Made by a program: the position numbers and the translations under genes. The notes under the pieces are model-generated. The model saw nothing but the letters and a program-made list of their open reading frames with translations. It had not been told where the DNA came from and did no database searches. Of a DNA stretch of 64,000 nucleotides, positions 35,321 to 42,184 are shown piece by piece (within the stretch, counting starts at the first letter, position 1; every line of letters starts with the position of its first letter). The stretch comes from JABDFW01 sp035550215 (GTDB taxonomy: Bacteria; Bacteroidota; Bacteroidia; Chitinophagales; Chitinophagaceae): positions 62,001 to 126,000 of the forward strand of contig DASZPM010000020.1 in NCBI GenBank assembly GCA_035550215.1, given 5' to 3'.

Positions 35321-36628
35321 ATGGCCTCATTTGAAGTAAACGGCGGTAAAAAATTGCGGGGAGAAATAATACCGCAGGGTGCTAAAAATGAAGCGCTGCA
35401 AATTATTTCAGCAGTATTACTTACGCCGGAACAGGTAACTATTACCAATATTCCTGATATACTTGATGTAAACCTGCTGATTGAATTATTGGGCGAACTC
35501 GGGGTTAAAATTAACCGCCCGCGAAGGGATATTTGCATTTTCCAGGCGGATAATGTAGATGTTGACTACCTGGGCTCGGAAACATTCCGAAAGAAAAGCG
35601 GCAGGCTAAGAGGCAGTGTGATGATTGCCGGCCCTATGCTCTCACGCTTTAAAAAAGCATACATTCCTAAACCCGGCGGTGACAAAATTGGCCGGCGGCG
35701 ACTGGACACTCATATAATTGGCTTTGAAAAATTAGGGGCGCGTTTTGAATATAATGACGAACATCATTTCTTTCAACTGGTAGCACCAAACCTGCATGGT
35801 ACTTATATGCTGCTGGACGAGCCTTCTGTTACGGGTACAGCAAATATTGTGATGGCTGCGGTAATGGCAAAAGGTACAACCACTATTTACAATGCCGCGT
35901 GCGAACCCTACCTGCAGCAACTATGTAAAATGCTTAACCGTATGGGCGCTAATATAAGCGGCATAGGCAGCAACTTGTTAACTATTGAGGGCGTTGGCTA
36001 CCTGGGGAGCACTGAACACCGAATGCTGCCTGACATGATTGAGATTGGCAGCTTTATTGGTCTTGCGGCGATGACCCAAAGTGAAATAACCATAAAAAAT
36101 GCAGGCATAAGCCATCTTGGTGTAATACCCGAAAAATTTCAGCAATTGGGCATACAAATGGAATTTAGAGGTGATGATATTTATATACCCGAACAGCACA
36201 GTTACGAAATAAGCACCTACCTGGATGGTGGTATCTTAACTATTTATGATCACCCGTGGCCTGGTTTTACGCCCGATTTATTAAGTATTGTGCTGGTGGT
36301 AGCAACCCAGGCTACCGGCAGTGTACTAATACATCAAAAAATGTTTGAAAGCCGCCTGTTTTTTGTTGATAAACTTATTGACATGGGCGCCCAGATTATT
36401 TTATGTGACCCCCATCGCGCCACCGTAATCGGCCTGGGCAGAAAACACCCTCTTAGGGGCATTACCATGAGCAGCCCCGATATACGCGCGGGGCAGGCAC
36501 TGCTTATAGCCGCACTAAGCGCCGAAGGCAAAAGCACCATTCAAAATATTGAGCAGATTGACAGAGGCTATCAATATATAGATGAACGGCTGCGGTGGCT
36601 GGGCGCAGAGATAAAAAGGAATGTCTAA
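35321..36628 (+). CDS. murA: UDP-N-acetylglucosamine 1-carboxyvinyltransferase, Asp in place of the catalytic Cys
   Basis: First committed enzyme of peptidoglycan synthesis, transferring enolpyruvate from PEP to UDP-GlcNAc (435 aa, normal length). Seen are the active-site lysine segment IPQGAKNEALQIIS, the loop PGGDKIGRRRLDTHIIGFEK, and C-terminal PDIRAGQALLIAA with the substrate-binding Arg. In most bacteria the loop reads PGGCAIG with the Cys that fosfomycin alkylates. Here codon 121 is GAC, giving Asp. The Asp form is known in Mycobacterium and Chlamydia, stays active, and is not inhibited by fosfomycin. It is a single gene, convergent with the RDD gene 3 bp away. Confidence 0.96.
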   Translation: MASFEVNGGKKLRGEIIPQGAKNEALQIISAVLLTPEQVTITNIPDILDVNLLIELLGELGVKINRPRRDICIFQADNVDVDYLGSETFRKKSGRLRGSVMIAGPMLSRFKKAYIPKPGGDKIGRRRLDTHIIGFEKLGARFEYNDEHHFFQLVAPNLHGTYMLLDEPSVTGTANIVMAAVMAKGTTTIYNAACEPYLQQLCKMLNRMGANISGIGSNLLTIEGVGYLGSTEHRMLPDMIEIGSFIGLAAMTQSEITIKNAGISHLGVIPEKFQQLGIQMEFRGDDIYIPEQHSYEISTYLDGGILTIYDHPWPGFTPDLLSIVLVVATQATGSVLIHQKMFESRLFFVDKLIDMGAQIILCDPHRATVIGLGRKHPLRGITMSSPDIRAGQALLIAALSAEGKSTIQNIEQIDRGYQYIDERLRWLGAEIKRNV

Positions 36629-36631
36629 TTA

Positions 36632-37099
36632 TTACTTTCTAATTTTTACAACCTGGGTATTCGTCCATTGGTCATGCCACGGGTAACCGCCAAAAGCACT
36701 GAATGGCTCAAAAGGCACAAGCCTGCTGAATGTTCTGCCGATGGCTGCTTTCCAGGTTATTTTTGTGCCATCATCCATCACAACTTTTGAACCGGTAACC
36801 AGTTTTCCCAAAGTTCGCCCTTTCGTTAGTCCTTCAAGTAATGCGTAATATAGTACAAAAGATGTAATAGATATGGCATAAAGCGTCAGTCTGTCCCTTA
36901 AGAAACCAGCGTTCTCATACCTGTTACCCGGGTCACTTAACCCAACTACAATCAGGCCGATTAGGATTGTCAGAATAAAGTAAAAGATATAAAAACCAAT
37001 AATGTCGATGATATAATTTGCAAATCTTGTGCCGGCAGAAACTTTTTCTAAATAAGCTTCTTCTTCCACTTCCAGGAGTAAATCTTGCTGTTCTTCCAT
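36632..37099 (-). CDS. RDD-family membrane protein
   Basis: A 155-aa inner-membrane protein with an RDD domain: AGTRFANYIIDIIGFYIFYF as the first membrane helix with the Arg and Asp, FVLYYALLEGLTKGRTLGKL as the second helix and loop, and AIGRTFSRLVPFEPFSAFGG near the end. RDD proteins are poorly understood and have been linked to ion transport or antiporter activity in some cases. The acidic N-terminal ~16 residues precede the domain. No operon partner. Confidence 0.88.
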   Translation of the reverse strand: MEEQQDLLLEVEEEAYLEKVSAGTRFANYIIDIIGFYIFYFILTILIGLIVVGLSDPGNRYENAGFLRDRLTLYAISITSFVLYYALLEGLTKGRTLGKLVTGSKVVMDDGTKITWKAAIGRTFSRLVPFEPFSAFGGYPWHDQWTNTQVVKIRK

Positions 37100-37219
37100 A
37101 ACAAAGGTTTTAGGTGTTGAAATTATTTTGAGTTCAAATTATATATTTTGCGTAAAAAACCCAAATAAATTTTAATTATAAAGATGCATTGATTATTTGC
37201 CAGGCAACCGAGGCCAGTT

Positions 37220-37633
37220 TTAGATAATCAGTACCAAGGTTCCCCCAATAATCAAAAAAGCTCCCACAGCTATTTTCCAGGTAATTACTTCGCCCAAAAA
37301 CAAGGTGGAAAGAATAATGGCGAGCGCTACACTAAGTTTATCTACCGGCGCCACCTGGGCAACCTTGCCTACCTGCAGGGCCTTAAAATAAAATAGCCAT
37401 GATAAGCCTGTAGCACACCCCGAAAGTATTAAAAACAGCCACGACTGCTTTTGTACATTTTGCATGGAAGGAATTACCCCTTTAAACAGTGCAATACCCC
37501 AAACCAACACCAAAATAACCGTTGTTCGGATAGCAGTAGCAAGGTCTGAATCAATATTTTTAACGCCCACCTTAGCAAAAATGGCCGTAAGTGCTGCAAA
37601 TAATGCAGAGAGCAACGCGTATATCCACCACAT
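37220..37633 (-). CDS. single-domain EamA/DMT-type transporter
   Basis: A 137-aa inner-membrane protein with one EamA unit of four to five helices (WIYALLSALFAALTAIFAKV, WLFYFKALQVGKVAQVAPVD, then AFLIIGGTLVLII). Classical DMT exporters have two such units (about 300 aa). This half-size form must dimerise, as in small DMT members. Substrate unknown. The gene is complete, with a clear start and stop, and lies between the RDD gene and tRNA-Arg. Confidence 0.85.
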   Translation of the reverse strand: MWWIYALLSALFAALTAIFAKVGVKNIDSDLATAIRTTVILVLVWGIALFKGVIPSMQNVQKQSWLFLILSGCATGLSWLFYFKALQVGKVAQVAPVDKLSVALAIILSTLFLGEVITWKIAVGAFLIIGGTLVLII

Positions 37634-37694
37634 AGTAAAGTTTTGTGCAAAGATAGTTTAGGTAAAAAATAGACCGCCAAATACCTAAAACCGT

Positions 37695-37702
37695 TATTTT
37701 TG
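37695..37702 (+). promoter_or_regulatory. predicted -7 element for tRNA-Arg
   Basis: TATTTTTG followed by C, an exact TAnnTTTG match, 18 bases before the tRNA. No TTG at the -33 position was seen. Confidence 0.45.
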
Positions 37703-37720
37703 CGCTTCTTTTTAAACAAT

Positions 37721-37792
37721 GGCCCTGTAGTTCAATGGATAGAATAGAAGTTTCCTAAACTTTAGATACAGGTTCGATTCCTGTCGGGGCTA
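37721..37792 (+). tRNA. tRNA-Arg (anticodon CCT)
   Basis: A 72-nt cloverleaf: acceptor GGCCCTG with CGGGGCT, D stem GTTC/GAAT, anticodon stem GAAGT/ACTTT (37747-37751 and 37759-37763) with loop TTCCTAA and anticodon CCT at 37754-37756, T arm ACAGG-TTCGATT-CCTGT, discriminator A at 37792. CCA is not encoded. Base pair 1-72 is G-U, and 6-67 is U-G. The last 21 bases are part of the 23-bp attachment repeat of the integrative element, so the gene was kept intact by the insertion. Confidence 0.92.
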
Positions 37793-37794
37793 CA
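37772..37794 (+). repeat. attL, left attachment repeat within tRNA-Arg
   Basis: This 23-bp sequence, beginning GTTCGATTCC and ending GGGGCTACA, covers the T loop and 3' half of the acceptor stem plus two bases. It is repeated exactly at 44774-44796. The base before and the base after differ between the two copies, so the identity is exactly 23 bp. Confidence 0.9.
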
Positions 37795-37810
37795 TATTAC
37801 ATTTATTATT

Positions 37811-37835
37811 CCTTGTAAATCAATATTTTACAAGG
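37811..37835 (+). terminator. terminator just inside the left end of the element
   Basis: Perfect 9-bp stem CCTTGTAAA (37811-37819) and TTTACAAGG (37827-37835) with a 7-base loop, followed by a T-rich run. It would end the tRNA-Arg transcript and so replace the terminator that the insertion displaced, and shield the cargo from read-through. Confidence 0.75.
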
Positions 37836-37849
37836 ATTTTTTATTTTTA

Positions 37850-37867
37850 GGGGATACTGCAGGGGAT
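37850..37867 (+). repeat. GGGGAT pair at the left end (candidate arm-type site)
   Basis: GGGGAT at 37850-37855 and 37862-37867, a 12-bp period. The same layout, with GGGGAC, is found at the right end (44645-44662) in the same orientation. The likely role is binding of the integrase N-terminal domain or of the excisionase-like protein. Confidence 0.6.
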
Positions 37868-37923
37868 GCTTAAATTGGATTTAATTTGGAAGAATTCAAA
37901 TTTTGTTTTACCTTATTAAGTGA

Positions 37924-39288
37924 ATGACGATAATAAGACCGAGATTAAACGACTTTCATAATCTACCCTTTACGCAAGAAGAGGTAGATTTTGCTATTCC
38001 CTTTGTAGACGAAGATATTCCTCTATATATTGACCCCTTTTTGTTGTGGAAATCTCCGTCACAACAGGATAACAGTTTGCATTTAGCCTTAATAAATTCA
38101 TTTAACTATTTGGGTAGCCAGTTTTTTAATAATAATTTAAAGGTAATTGATATAATCATCCGCGCTTCTGAATGTGCAGAAGTTGGGCTTGGAAGTTCAA
38201 AAACAAAAGAAGGAAAAAAAATCGGGGAAAAAACAGCAACTGAAATTTTGTCGCTTTACAAAGACATACCTCAAATTAATAAGTTCGGCTTTCTCCATTT
38301 TGAAGAAATACAATTATATGTTGATAATATTGCAGCAGACCGCATTAGTGACTTTTCCGCCAACTTCATAAAGTCTTTTTTGATTGATTATACAATAGAC
38401 CAGTGTAAAGACAAAAATATTCCTATTGCAAAAATCAATGTTTCACTTTTTGATAATAAAACTTATCAATTTAAAGAGGAAAACACATTTTTGCCCATAA
38501 ATCCCAACACCGGTCGACCAATTTTATTAGTACCAAAAAGATGGTTGAGGTATTCCCCGTTTATTAATTACGATAATTATTTTAAAGACTATTTTTCTAA
38601 AGAGCTTCAAAAGCCGATTGAATTAATTGATAGAATCAAAGTGTTGAATTTCAACAGATATAACTATGATTTAGTCCAAACTTATGTTAAGATTAAGGAA
38701 AGGCAGCAGTCGGATTGCCAAAATGACCCTCTTTTTAAACAGATACCGGTTTTATCAGCAAAAAGAAAACTTGATACTATAATAAAATTGCCTACTGGCA
38801 AAACTGATAATGCTGATATAAAATATGAAGATAATTTGAGTCAGTTGTTAGTATCGCTGTTGTACCCGCATTTGGATTTTGCGAAAGAGCAAAGTAGGAC
38901 TGAAAGCGGAGTTTTAATTCGTGACCTTATTTTCTACAACAATCGTTCATTTGATTTTTTAAAAGAAATATATGATGATTATATCTGTAGGCAAATAGTC
39001 ATCGAGCTAAAAAATGTACTGGAAGTTAGTCCTGACCATATAGACCAATTGAACCGATACTTAAAAGAGAGTTTTGGAAAATTTGGGATAATTTTTACCA
39101 GAAATGTGCCTCCAAAAAAAGTAATAAAAAATGTCATTGATTTATGGTCCGGGCAAAGAAAATGCATTTTGATAATGACAGATGAAGATTTAAAATTAAT
39201 GTGCGAGGTGTACGAAAGTAAACAACGTAACCCCATCGAAGTCATCAAAAGAAAATATATAGAATTTACAAGGCTATTGCCTTCTTAA
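37924..39288 (+). CDS. cargo protein with C-terminal PD-(D/E)XK-type nuclease signature
   Basis: A 454-aa protein with no named family that I recognise. The last third carries a nuclease-like signature in the usual order: Glu302 in YEDNLSQLLVSLLYP, Asp334 in ESGVLIRDLIFYN, Glu361-x-Lys363 in RQIVIELKNVLEV, and Gln375 in DHIDQLNRYL, followed by a strand GKFGIIFTRN. This is the pattern of PD-(D/E)XK restriction-endonuclease-fold enzymes. The N-terminal ~300 residues begin NDFHNLPFTQEEVDFAIPFV and are probably a sensor or DNA-recognition part. There are no membrane segments. It is the first gene of a tight operon (9 bp, then 1 bp gaps) with two small paralogous proteins, on a mobile element. A defence nuclease is inferred; nucleic-acid target unknown. 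Confidence 0.7.
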   Translation: MTIIRPRLNDFHNLPFTQEEVDFAIPFVDEDIPLYIDPFLLWKSPSQQDNSLHLALINSFNYLGSQFFNNNLKVIDIIIRASECAEVGLGSSKTKEGKKIGEKTATEILSLYKDIPQINKFGFLHFEEIQLYVDNIAADRISDFSANFIKSFLIDYTIDQCKDKNIPIAKINVSLFDNKTYQFKEENTFLPINPNTGRPILLVPKRWLRYSPFINYDNYFKDYFSKELQKPIELIDRIKVLNFNRYNYDLVQTYVKIKERQQSDCQNDPLFKQIPVLSAKRKLDTIIKLPTGKTDNADIKYEDNLSQLLVSLLYPHLDFAKEQSRTESGVLIRDLIFYNNRSFDFLKEIYDDYICRQIVIELKNVLEVSPDHIDQLNRYLKESFGKFGIIFTRNVPPKKVIKNVIDLWSGQRKCILIMTDEDLKLMCEVYESKQRNPIEVIKRKYIEFTRLLPS

Positions 39289-39297
39289 AAACAAATT

Positions 39298-39687
39298 ATG
39301 ACAACACAAGATGTTGATTTATTCGAAAAGATTCAGTCTCAAATCGAGGGTTTACACGCAGAAATCGGCGCTTTGTCAAAAAAGTCTCAAAACGACGCTT
39401 TGAATAAATTCAAACTAAAGTTTGTAAATCAGCTATTATTAAAGGCGAACACCCTTTTAACAGACTCCTACAAACCTTTCTCCGGTTTTGATATTTTCGA
39501 TGAAGTTGAAATGCCTACTAATAGTGACGTCATTCTTATTCTAACCCAATATTTAAACTGTTTAGAAATATTGCGCGCTGATAATATTCAACGACGGACG
39601 TCTTATCCGTACGTTTGGTGCTGGGTAATTGAAAACAAGCTAACTGACAGACAAACATATTCCCCTAAAAACATAAAAGAAGACTAA
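39298..39687 (+). CDS. small helical cargo protein A
   Basis: A 129-aa protein of unknown function, predicted mostly helical. It shares with the next gene product the pattern IxGLHxE, LSKKxQxxALNxxK, NxxLxKAxxLLT and PTNSD, about 30 percent identity by eye over ~85 residues, so the two are paralogs. The C-terminal ~35 residues (RRTSYPYVWCWVIENKLTDR) are unique to this copy. It starts 9 bp after the nuclease-like gene. Possible roles are regulator, inhibitor or subunit of the nuclease. None is shown by sequence. Confidence 0.65.
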   Translation: MTTQDVDLFEKIQSQIEGLHAEIGALSKKSQNDALNKFKLKFVNQLLLKANTLLTDSYKPFSGFDIFDEVEMPTNSDVILILTQYLNCLEILRADNIQRRTSYPYVWCWVIENKLTDRQTYSPKNIKED

Positions 39688-39688
39688 T

Positions 39689-40051
39689 ATGGTAACAAAA
39701 AAAGTAAACTCCGAACACGCACTATTAAAAGCCGACGCAGAAATGTATGAAATGCTTTATCCAATAATAGCTGGGCTTCACAAAGAAATGCAGGAACTTT
39801 CTAAGAAGAAGCAAGACGGCGCGTTGAATGTTCTAAAAGTGAGGACAATTAATAAAGCTCTTGAAAAGGCTAAAAATTTATTGACAAATGAACCATCAGC
39901 CGAATTTTTAGAGTTACTTGATGAAAAAATGTTACCGACCAATAGCGATGCTGTGTTAATTATTGTGCAGTATATTTCAGCAATGGAAGGCTTTAAAATT
40001 AAAAATAGTGTTGTGGAAGGCCTCTTGCGTAAGTGGTTAACTAAAGATTGA
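39689..40051 (+). CDS. small helical cargo protein B (paralog of A)
   Basis: A 120-aa protein, predicted helical, with the shared motifs IAGLHKEMQELSKKKQDGAL, LEKAKNLLTNE and LPTNSDAVLIIVQY. Only one base separates it from the stop of the upstream gene, which suggests translational coupling and a fixed ratio with protein A. It ends the cargo operon and converges with the minus-strand module, 39 bp away. The function is unknown. Confidence 0.65.
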   Translation: MVTKKVNSEHALLKADAEMYEMLYPIIAGLHKEMQELSKKKQDGALNVLKVRTINKALEKAKNLLTNEPSAEFLELLDEKMLPTNSDAVLIIVQYISAMEGFKIKNSVVEGLLRKWLTKD

Positions 40052-40090
40052 TTAAACATACAAAAAACTAAAAGAATTTAAACTCCTTAC

Positions 40091-40420
40091 TCATTCAAAC
40101 CGGTTAAATTCATCCATATCCTCAAAAATGACAATTTTCTGGCCATCCTTTAGGGCATAACATTCATTGTTTGCTATAAATACTACAGAAAACGATTTTA
40201 GAATATTGCTTGCAAGTATATCTGCTTGAATAGCATCAATTTCATATAAATCAGCTTCTTCAGGTATTGATTTATTTCGCTTTATAAATTCCGAAATAGC
40301 TTGCGCATGAGTTGACTCGATGAGCGCCTTCAGGTAACTGCCATTAATAACGTCAATCCCGCTGAAGCATTCGTAAATAAGTTCGCTTAAGTCGTCAATA
40401 TCTTTTATTTCTATCAGCAT
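40091..40420 (-). CDS. small acidic protein of unknown function
   Basis: A 109-aa acidic protein (MLIEIKDIDDLSELIYECFS at the start, KIVIFEDMDEFNRFE at the end). It is the last gene of the minus-strand run of the element, 7 bp after the zinc-ribbon-like gene. No family recognised. The spacing suggests co-expression with Rep. Confidence 0.6.
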   Translation of the reverse strand: MLIEIKDIDDLSELIYECFSGIDVINGSYLKALIESTHAQAISEFIKRNKSIPEEADLYEIDAIQADILASNILKSFSVVFIANNECYALKDGQKIVIFEDMDEFNRFE

Positions 40421-40427
40421 ATCATTT

Positions 40428-40640
40428 TCATTTTTCAGGTATCAGTTTATATATTTTACAAAGCTTGCAATACAATATAAAGTGCTCGTTTTTATCATAA
40501 TAATCAAAGTTCGGTTTTTCATGCTCCGGCAGTTCCTCAAATTCAATAATGAAGGAATGAACACGGCAAGGTTCACATTTTTTAAGTTGCTCATTTAAAG
40601 CCTCCATGCAATTCATTTTATTTTCCATCGTGTTTTTCAT
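40428..40640 (-). CDS. small Cys-pair (zinc-ribbon-like) protein
   Basis: About 70 aa from the ATG at 40640 (MKNTMENKMNCMEALNEQLK), with CEPC and, near the end, CKLC, which together could bind one zinc ion. Several in-frame ATGs exist (40670, 40640, 40628, 40616), and all but the last overlap the end of the Rep gene (stop at 40618). The start is therefore uncertain, but overlap suggests coupling to Rep. Function unknown. Confidence 0.55.
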   Translation of the reverse strand: MKNTMENKMNCMEALNEQLKKCEPCRVHSFIIEFEELPEHEKPNFDYYDKNEHFILYCKLCKIYKLIPEK

Positions 40641-41502
40641 TTTGTTCTTTCCAAACAATACGGTTTTCATCGTCTATTTTGTTGTAAAAATTGGTGGTTA
40701 TCCTGTTTAGTGGAAAAACGCATACATTGCAAAACTCTTTGGGTATTATTTTAAGCTCCCCGCCAAGTTGTTTTGTTTCGTTCAGCCGCTCAATACCATT
40801 TATAAAGCTTATGCCGGTATAAAAGCAGGTGTACAGCCTTGATATTTTTTTTGAGCAATTCCAAACCTGGCAATCAAACTCACTGGTGTTTTTAGTAACA
40901 TACTTTGTTAGGTAAGTGGTTAGTTTTTTTATGTTGGCCGTTTCAATTTTTCGCACATTGAAGGCAGAGCCGGGCTTAAAGTTTTCGTCCCGCGGCACTA
41001 TGCCAAATTTCTTTTGGGTGTCCAGCCAGTAAGGCCACCATTTGTCTATTTTCCAAAAGCGGTTAGTTACAAGGTGAAAATGTATATTATCTTTAAATAC
41101 CTCGTTTTTGGTTTGCCGTTCTGCCACCCAGAGATATTCAAAGTCGGTTAATCGCTTTTTGGCATTGTCAAGGAAGGTGCGCAAAACTTTAATAGCCGTT
41201 CTATCTGCAACCTGATTTACAAACGTCAGGGTTACAAACGTGAGGTTTTTGTTTATCCGCGCAAAGGAGAGCAGTTTGTTACGTATTTTGGAGCGTGTTC
41301 GCGCCGACATACTCCGCAACTTTGGGGTGGTTGCTTCCGCCTGCGTTTCTTCCTCTATGTTTTCCGTATCTTCTATTTTTTGCCTGCTTGCTGTTTTTTT
41401 CCTGTTTAATGATGAGCCCCCAAGCTGGTTAATTAATTCGGGGTTTATTACTTTAGGGTGCATTACATAACTTACCCCGTAAGTGTTTTTAGAAATAACC
41501 AT
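40618..41502 (-). CDS. HUH endonuclease, rolling-circle replication initiator (Rep)-like
   Basis: About 294 aa from the ATG at 41502 (MVISKNTYGVSYVMHP); a longer frame begins at 41568. The three motifs of the HUH Rep family appear in order: motif 1 LTFVTLTFVNQ (residues ~88-98), motif 2 NIHFHLVTN with the His-x-His pair (~139-147), and motif 3 LTTYLTKYVTK with the candidate catalytic tyrosines (~195-204). Such enzymes nick one strand and bind it covalently to start rolling-circle replication or mobilisation. Here Rep would copy the excised circle. A transposase role is less likely because the element is integrase-bounded. Confidence 0.8.
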   Translation of the reverse strand: MVISKNTYGVSYVMHPKVINPELINQLGGSSLNRKKTASRQKIEDTENIEEETQAEATTPKLRSMSARTRSKIRNKLLSFARINKNLTFVTLTFVNQVADRTAIKVLRTFLDNAKKRLTDFEYLWVAERQTKNEVFKDNIHFHLVTNRFWKIDKWWPYWLDTQKKFGIVPRDENFKPGSAFNVRKIETANIKKLTTYLTKYVTKNTSEFDCQVWNCSKKISRLYTCFYTGISFINGIERLNETKQLGGELKIIPKEFCNVCVFPLNRITTNFYNKIDDENRIVWKEQNEKHDGK

Positions 41503-41774
41503 AAAAAAGCCCCCCCTTTGCCTGAACAAAAATCCAAATCGTTGCAGTATAATTAAAATCATTACCAACGTAGGATGAGTAAAAAGTTTTTTTAGTAAAA
41601 AGTGGTTTCATAGGATAGTTGGTTTGCAGGGTATGGGCTAAAAGCGAAGATTTGCGTAGTATAAAGCCTGTGATTGCCTGCAAAAGCGAGGTACATATTG
41701 TCCTTTGGCTGCTTATCGGGGGCTGAAAATGGCCCTCTAAATAGCATATAAAGGCATTGTTTTTTAGGAGGTAT
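41503..41774. other. non-coding gap between rep and the HTH gene, candidate origin region
   Basis: About 270 bases, with no convincing gene. A minus-strand frame of 97 codons crosses it but overlaps both neighbours. It holds a 10-bp direct repeat AGTAAAAAGT at 41578-41587 and 41594-41603. Being directly upstream of rep, it is the natural place for the Rep nick site or for regulation of rep. No clear stem-loop nick site was identified by eye. Confidence 0.35.
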
Positions 41775-42086
41775 TTACGCATTATTCAGCCCTCCTTTTC
41801 TAAATTTAAAGGTGGCTACTTTTGCGACGGCCTCCTCAATTTCATCCTGCTTATAAAGTACCCTGTTGCCCAATTTATACGACTGCAGCCAGCCGAGTTT
41901 AGTCCACTCGTTGAGGGTAGGCAAGGAAATCTTAAGGAGTTTTGAAACGTCCTGCCTCGTAATAAATGATGATTGGTTTTGTTTGGTGTTTTGGGTTGCA
42001 ACCTGACTAAGCTTGCTATCAATGACCTGACCAATTTTCTCTAACAGTTCATTGAGGTTAATCCCCGTAAATAGTACTTGTGACAT
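41775..42086 (-). CDS. excisionase-like helix-turn-helix protein
   Basis: A 103-aa protein with a MerR/excisionase-type winged helix (ITRQDVSKLLKISLPTLNEW, then GWLQSYKLGNRVLYKQDEI). The N-terminal half is a helical segment (LNELLEKIGQVIDSKLSQ). Proteins like this accompany tyrosine integrases in Bacteroidetes elements and direct excision or regulate rep. The start MSQVLFTG at 42086 is preferred because AAAGGA lies at a suitable distance before it; another ATG is at 42107. A CAACTTTGC promoter-like sequence lies upstream on the minus strand. Confidence 0.82.
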   Translation of the reverse strand: MSQVLFTGINLNELLEKIGQVIDSKLSQVATQNTKQNQSSFITRQDVSKLLKISLPTLNEWTKLGWLQSYKLGNRVLYKQDEIEEAVAKVATFKFRKGGLNNA

Positions 42087-42184
42087 GATTTTATTTCCTT
42101 TTATCATGCTGCAAAGTTGGCGCGAAAAAGGCCTGTGAGGGGGTATATATAGGGGCTACAAATTCATAATTAAATAGCTATCAA

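Noticed and set aside
40618..41502. Rep-like protein as an insertion-sequence transposase
   Set aside because: The order and spacing of the three motifs fit Rep proteins, and no separate element ends were seen around it, so an IS call is not supported.
41489..41782. A 97-codon minus-strand open frame between rep and the HTH gene
   Set aside because: It overlaps the rep start region and the end of the HTH gene and has no coding character or start signal that stands out; the region is more likely regulatory or an origin.
42152..42160. GGGGCTACA, a 9-bp match to the att repeat inside the element
   Set aside because: Only 9 of 23 bases match, no tRNA context; chance match is plausible in 7 kb.
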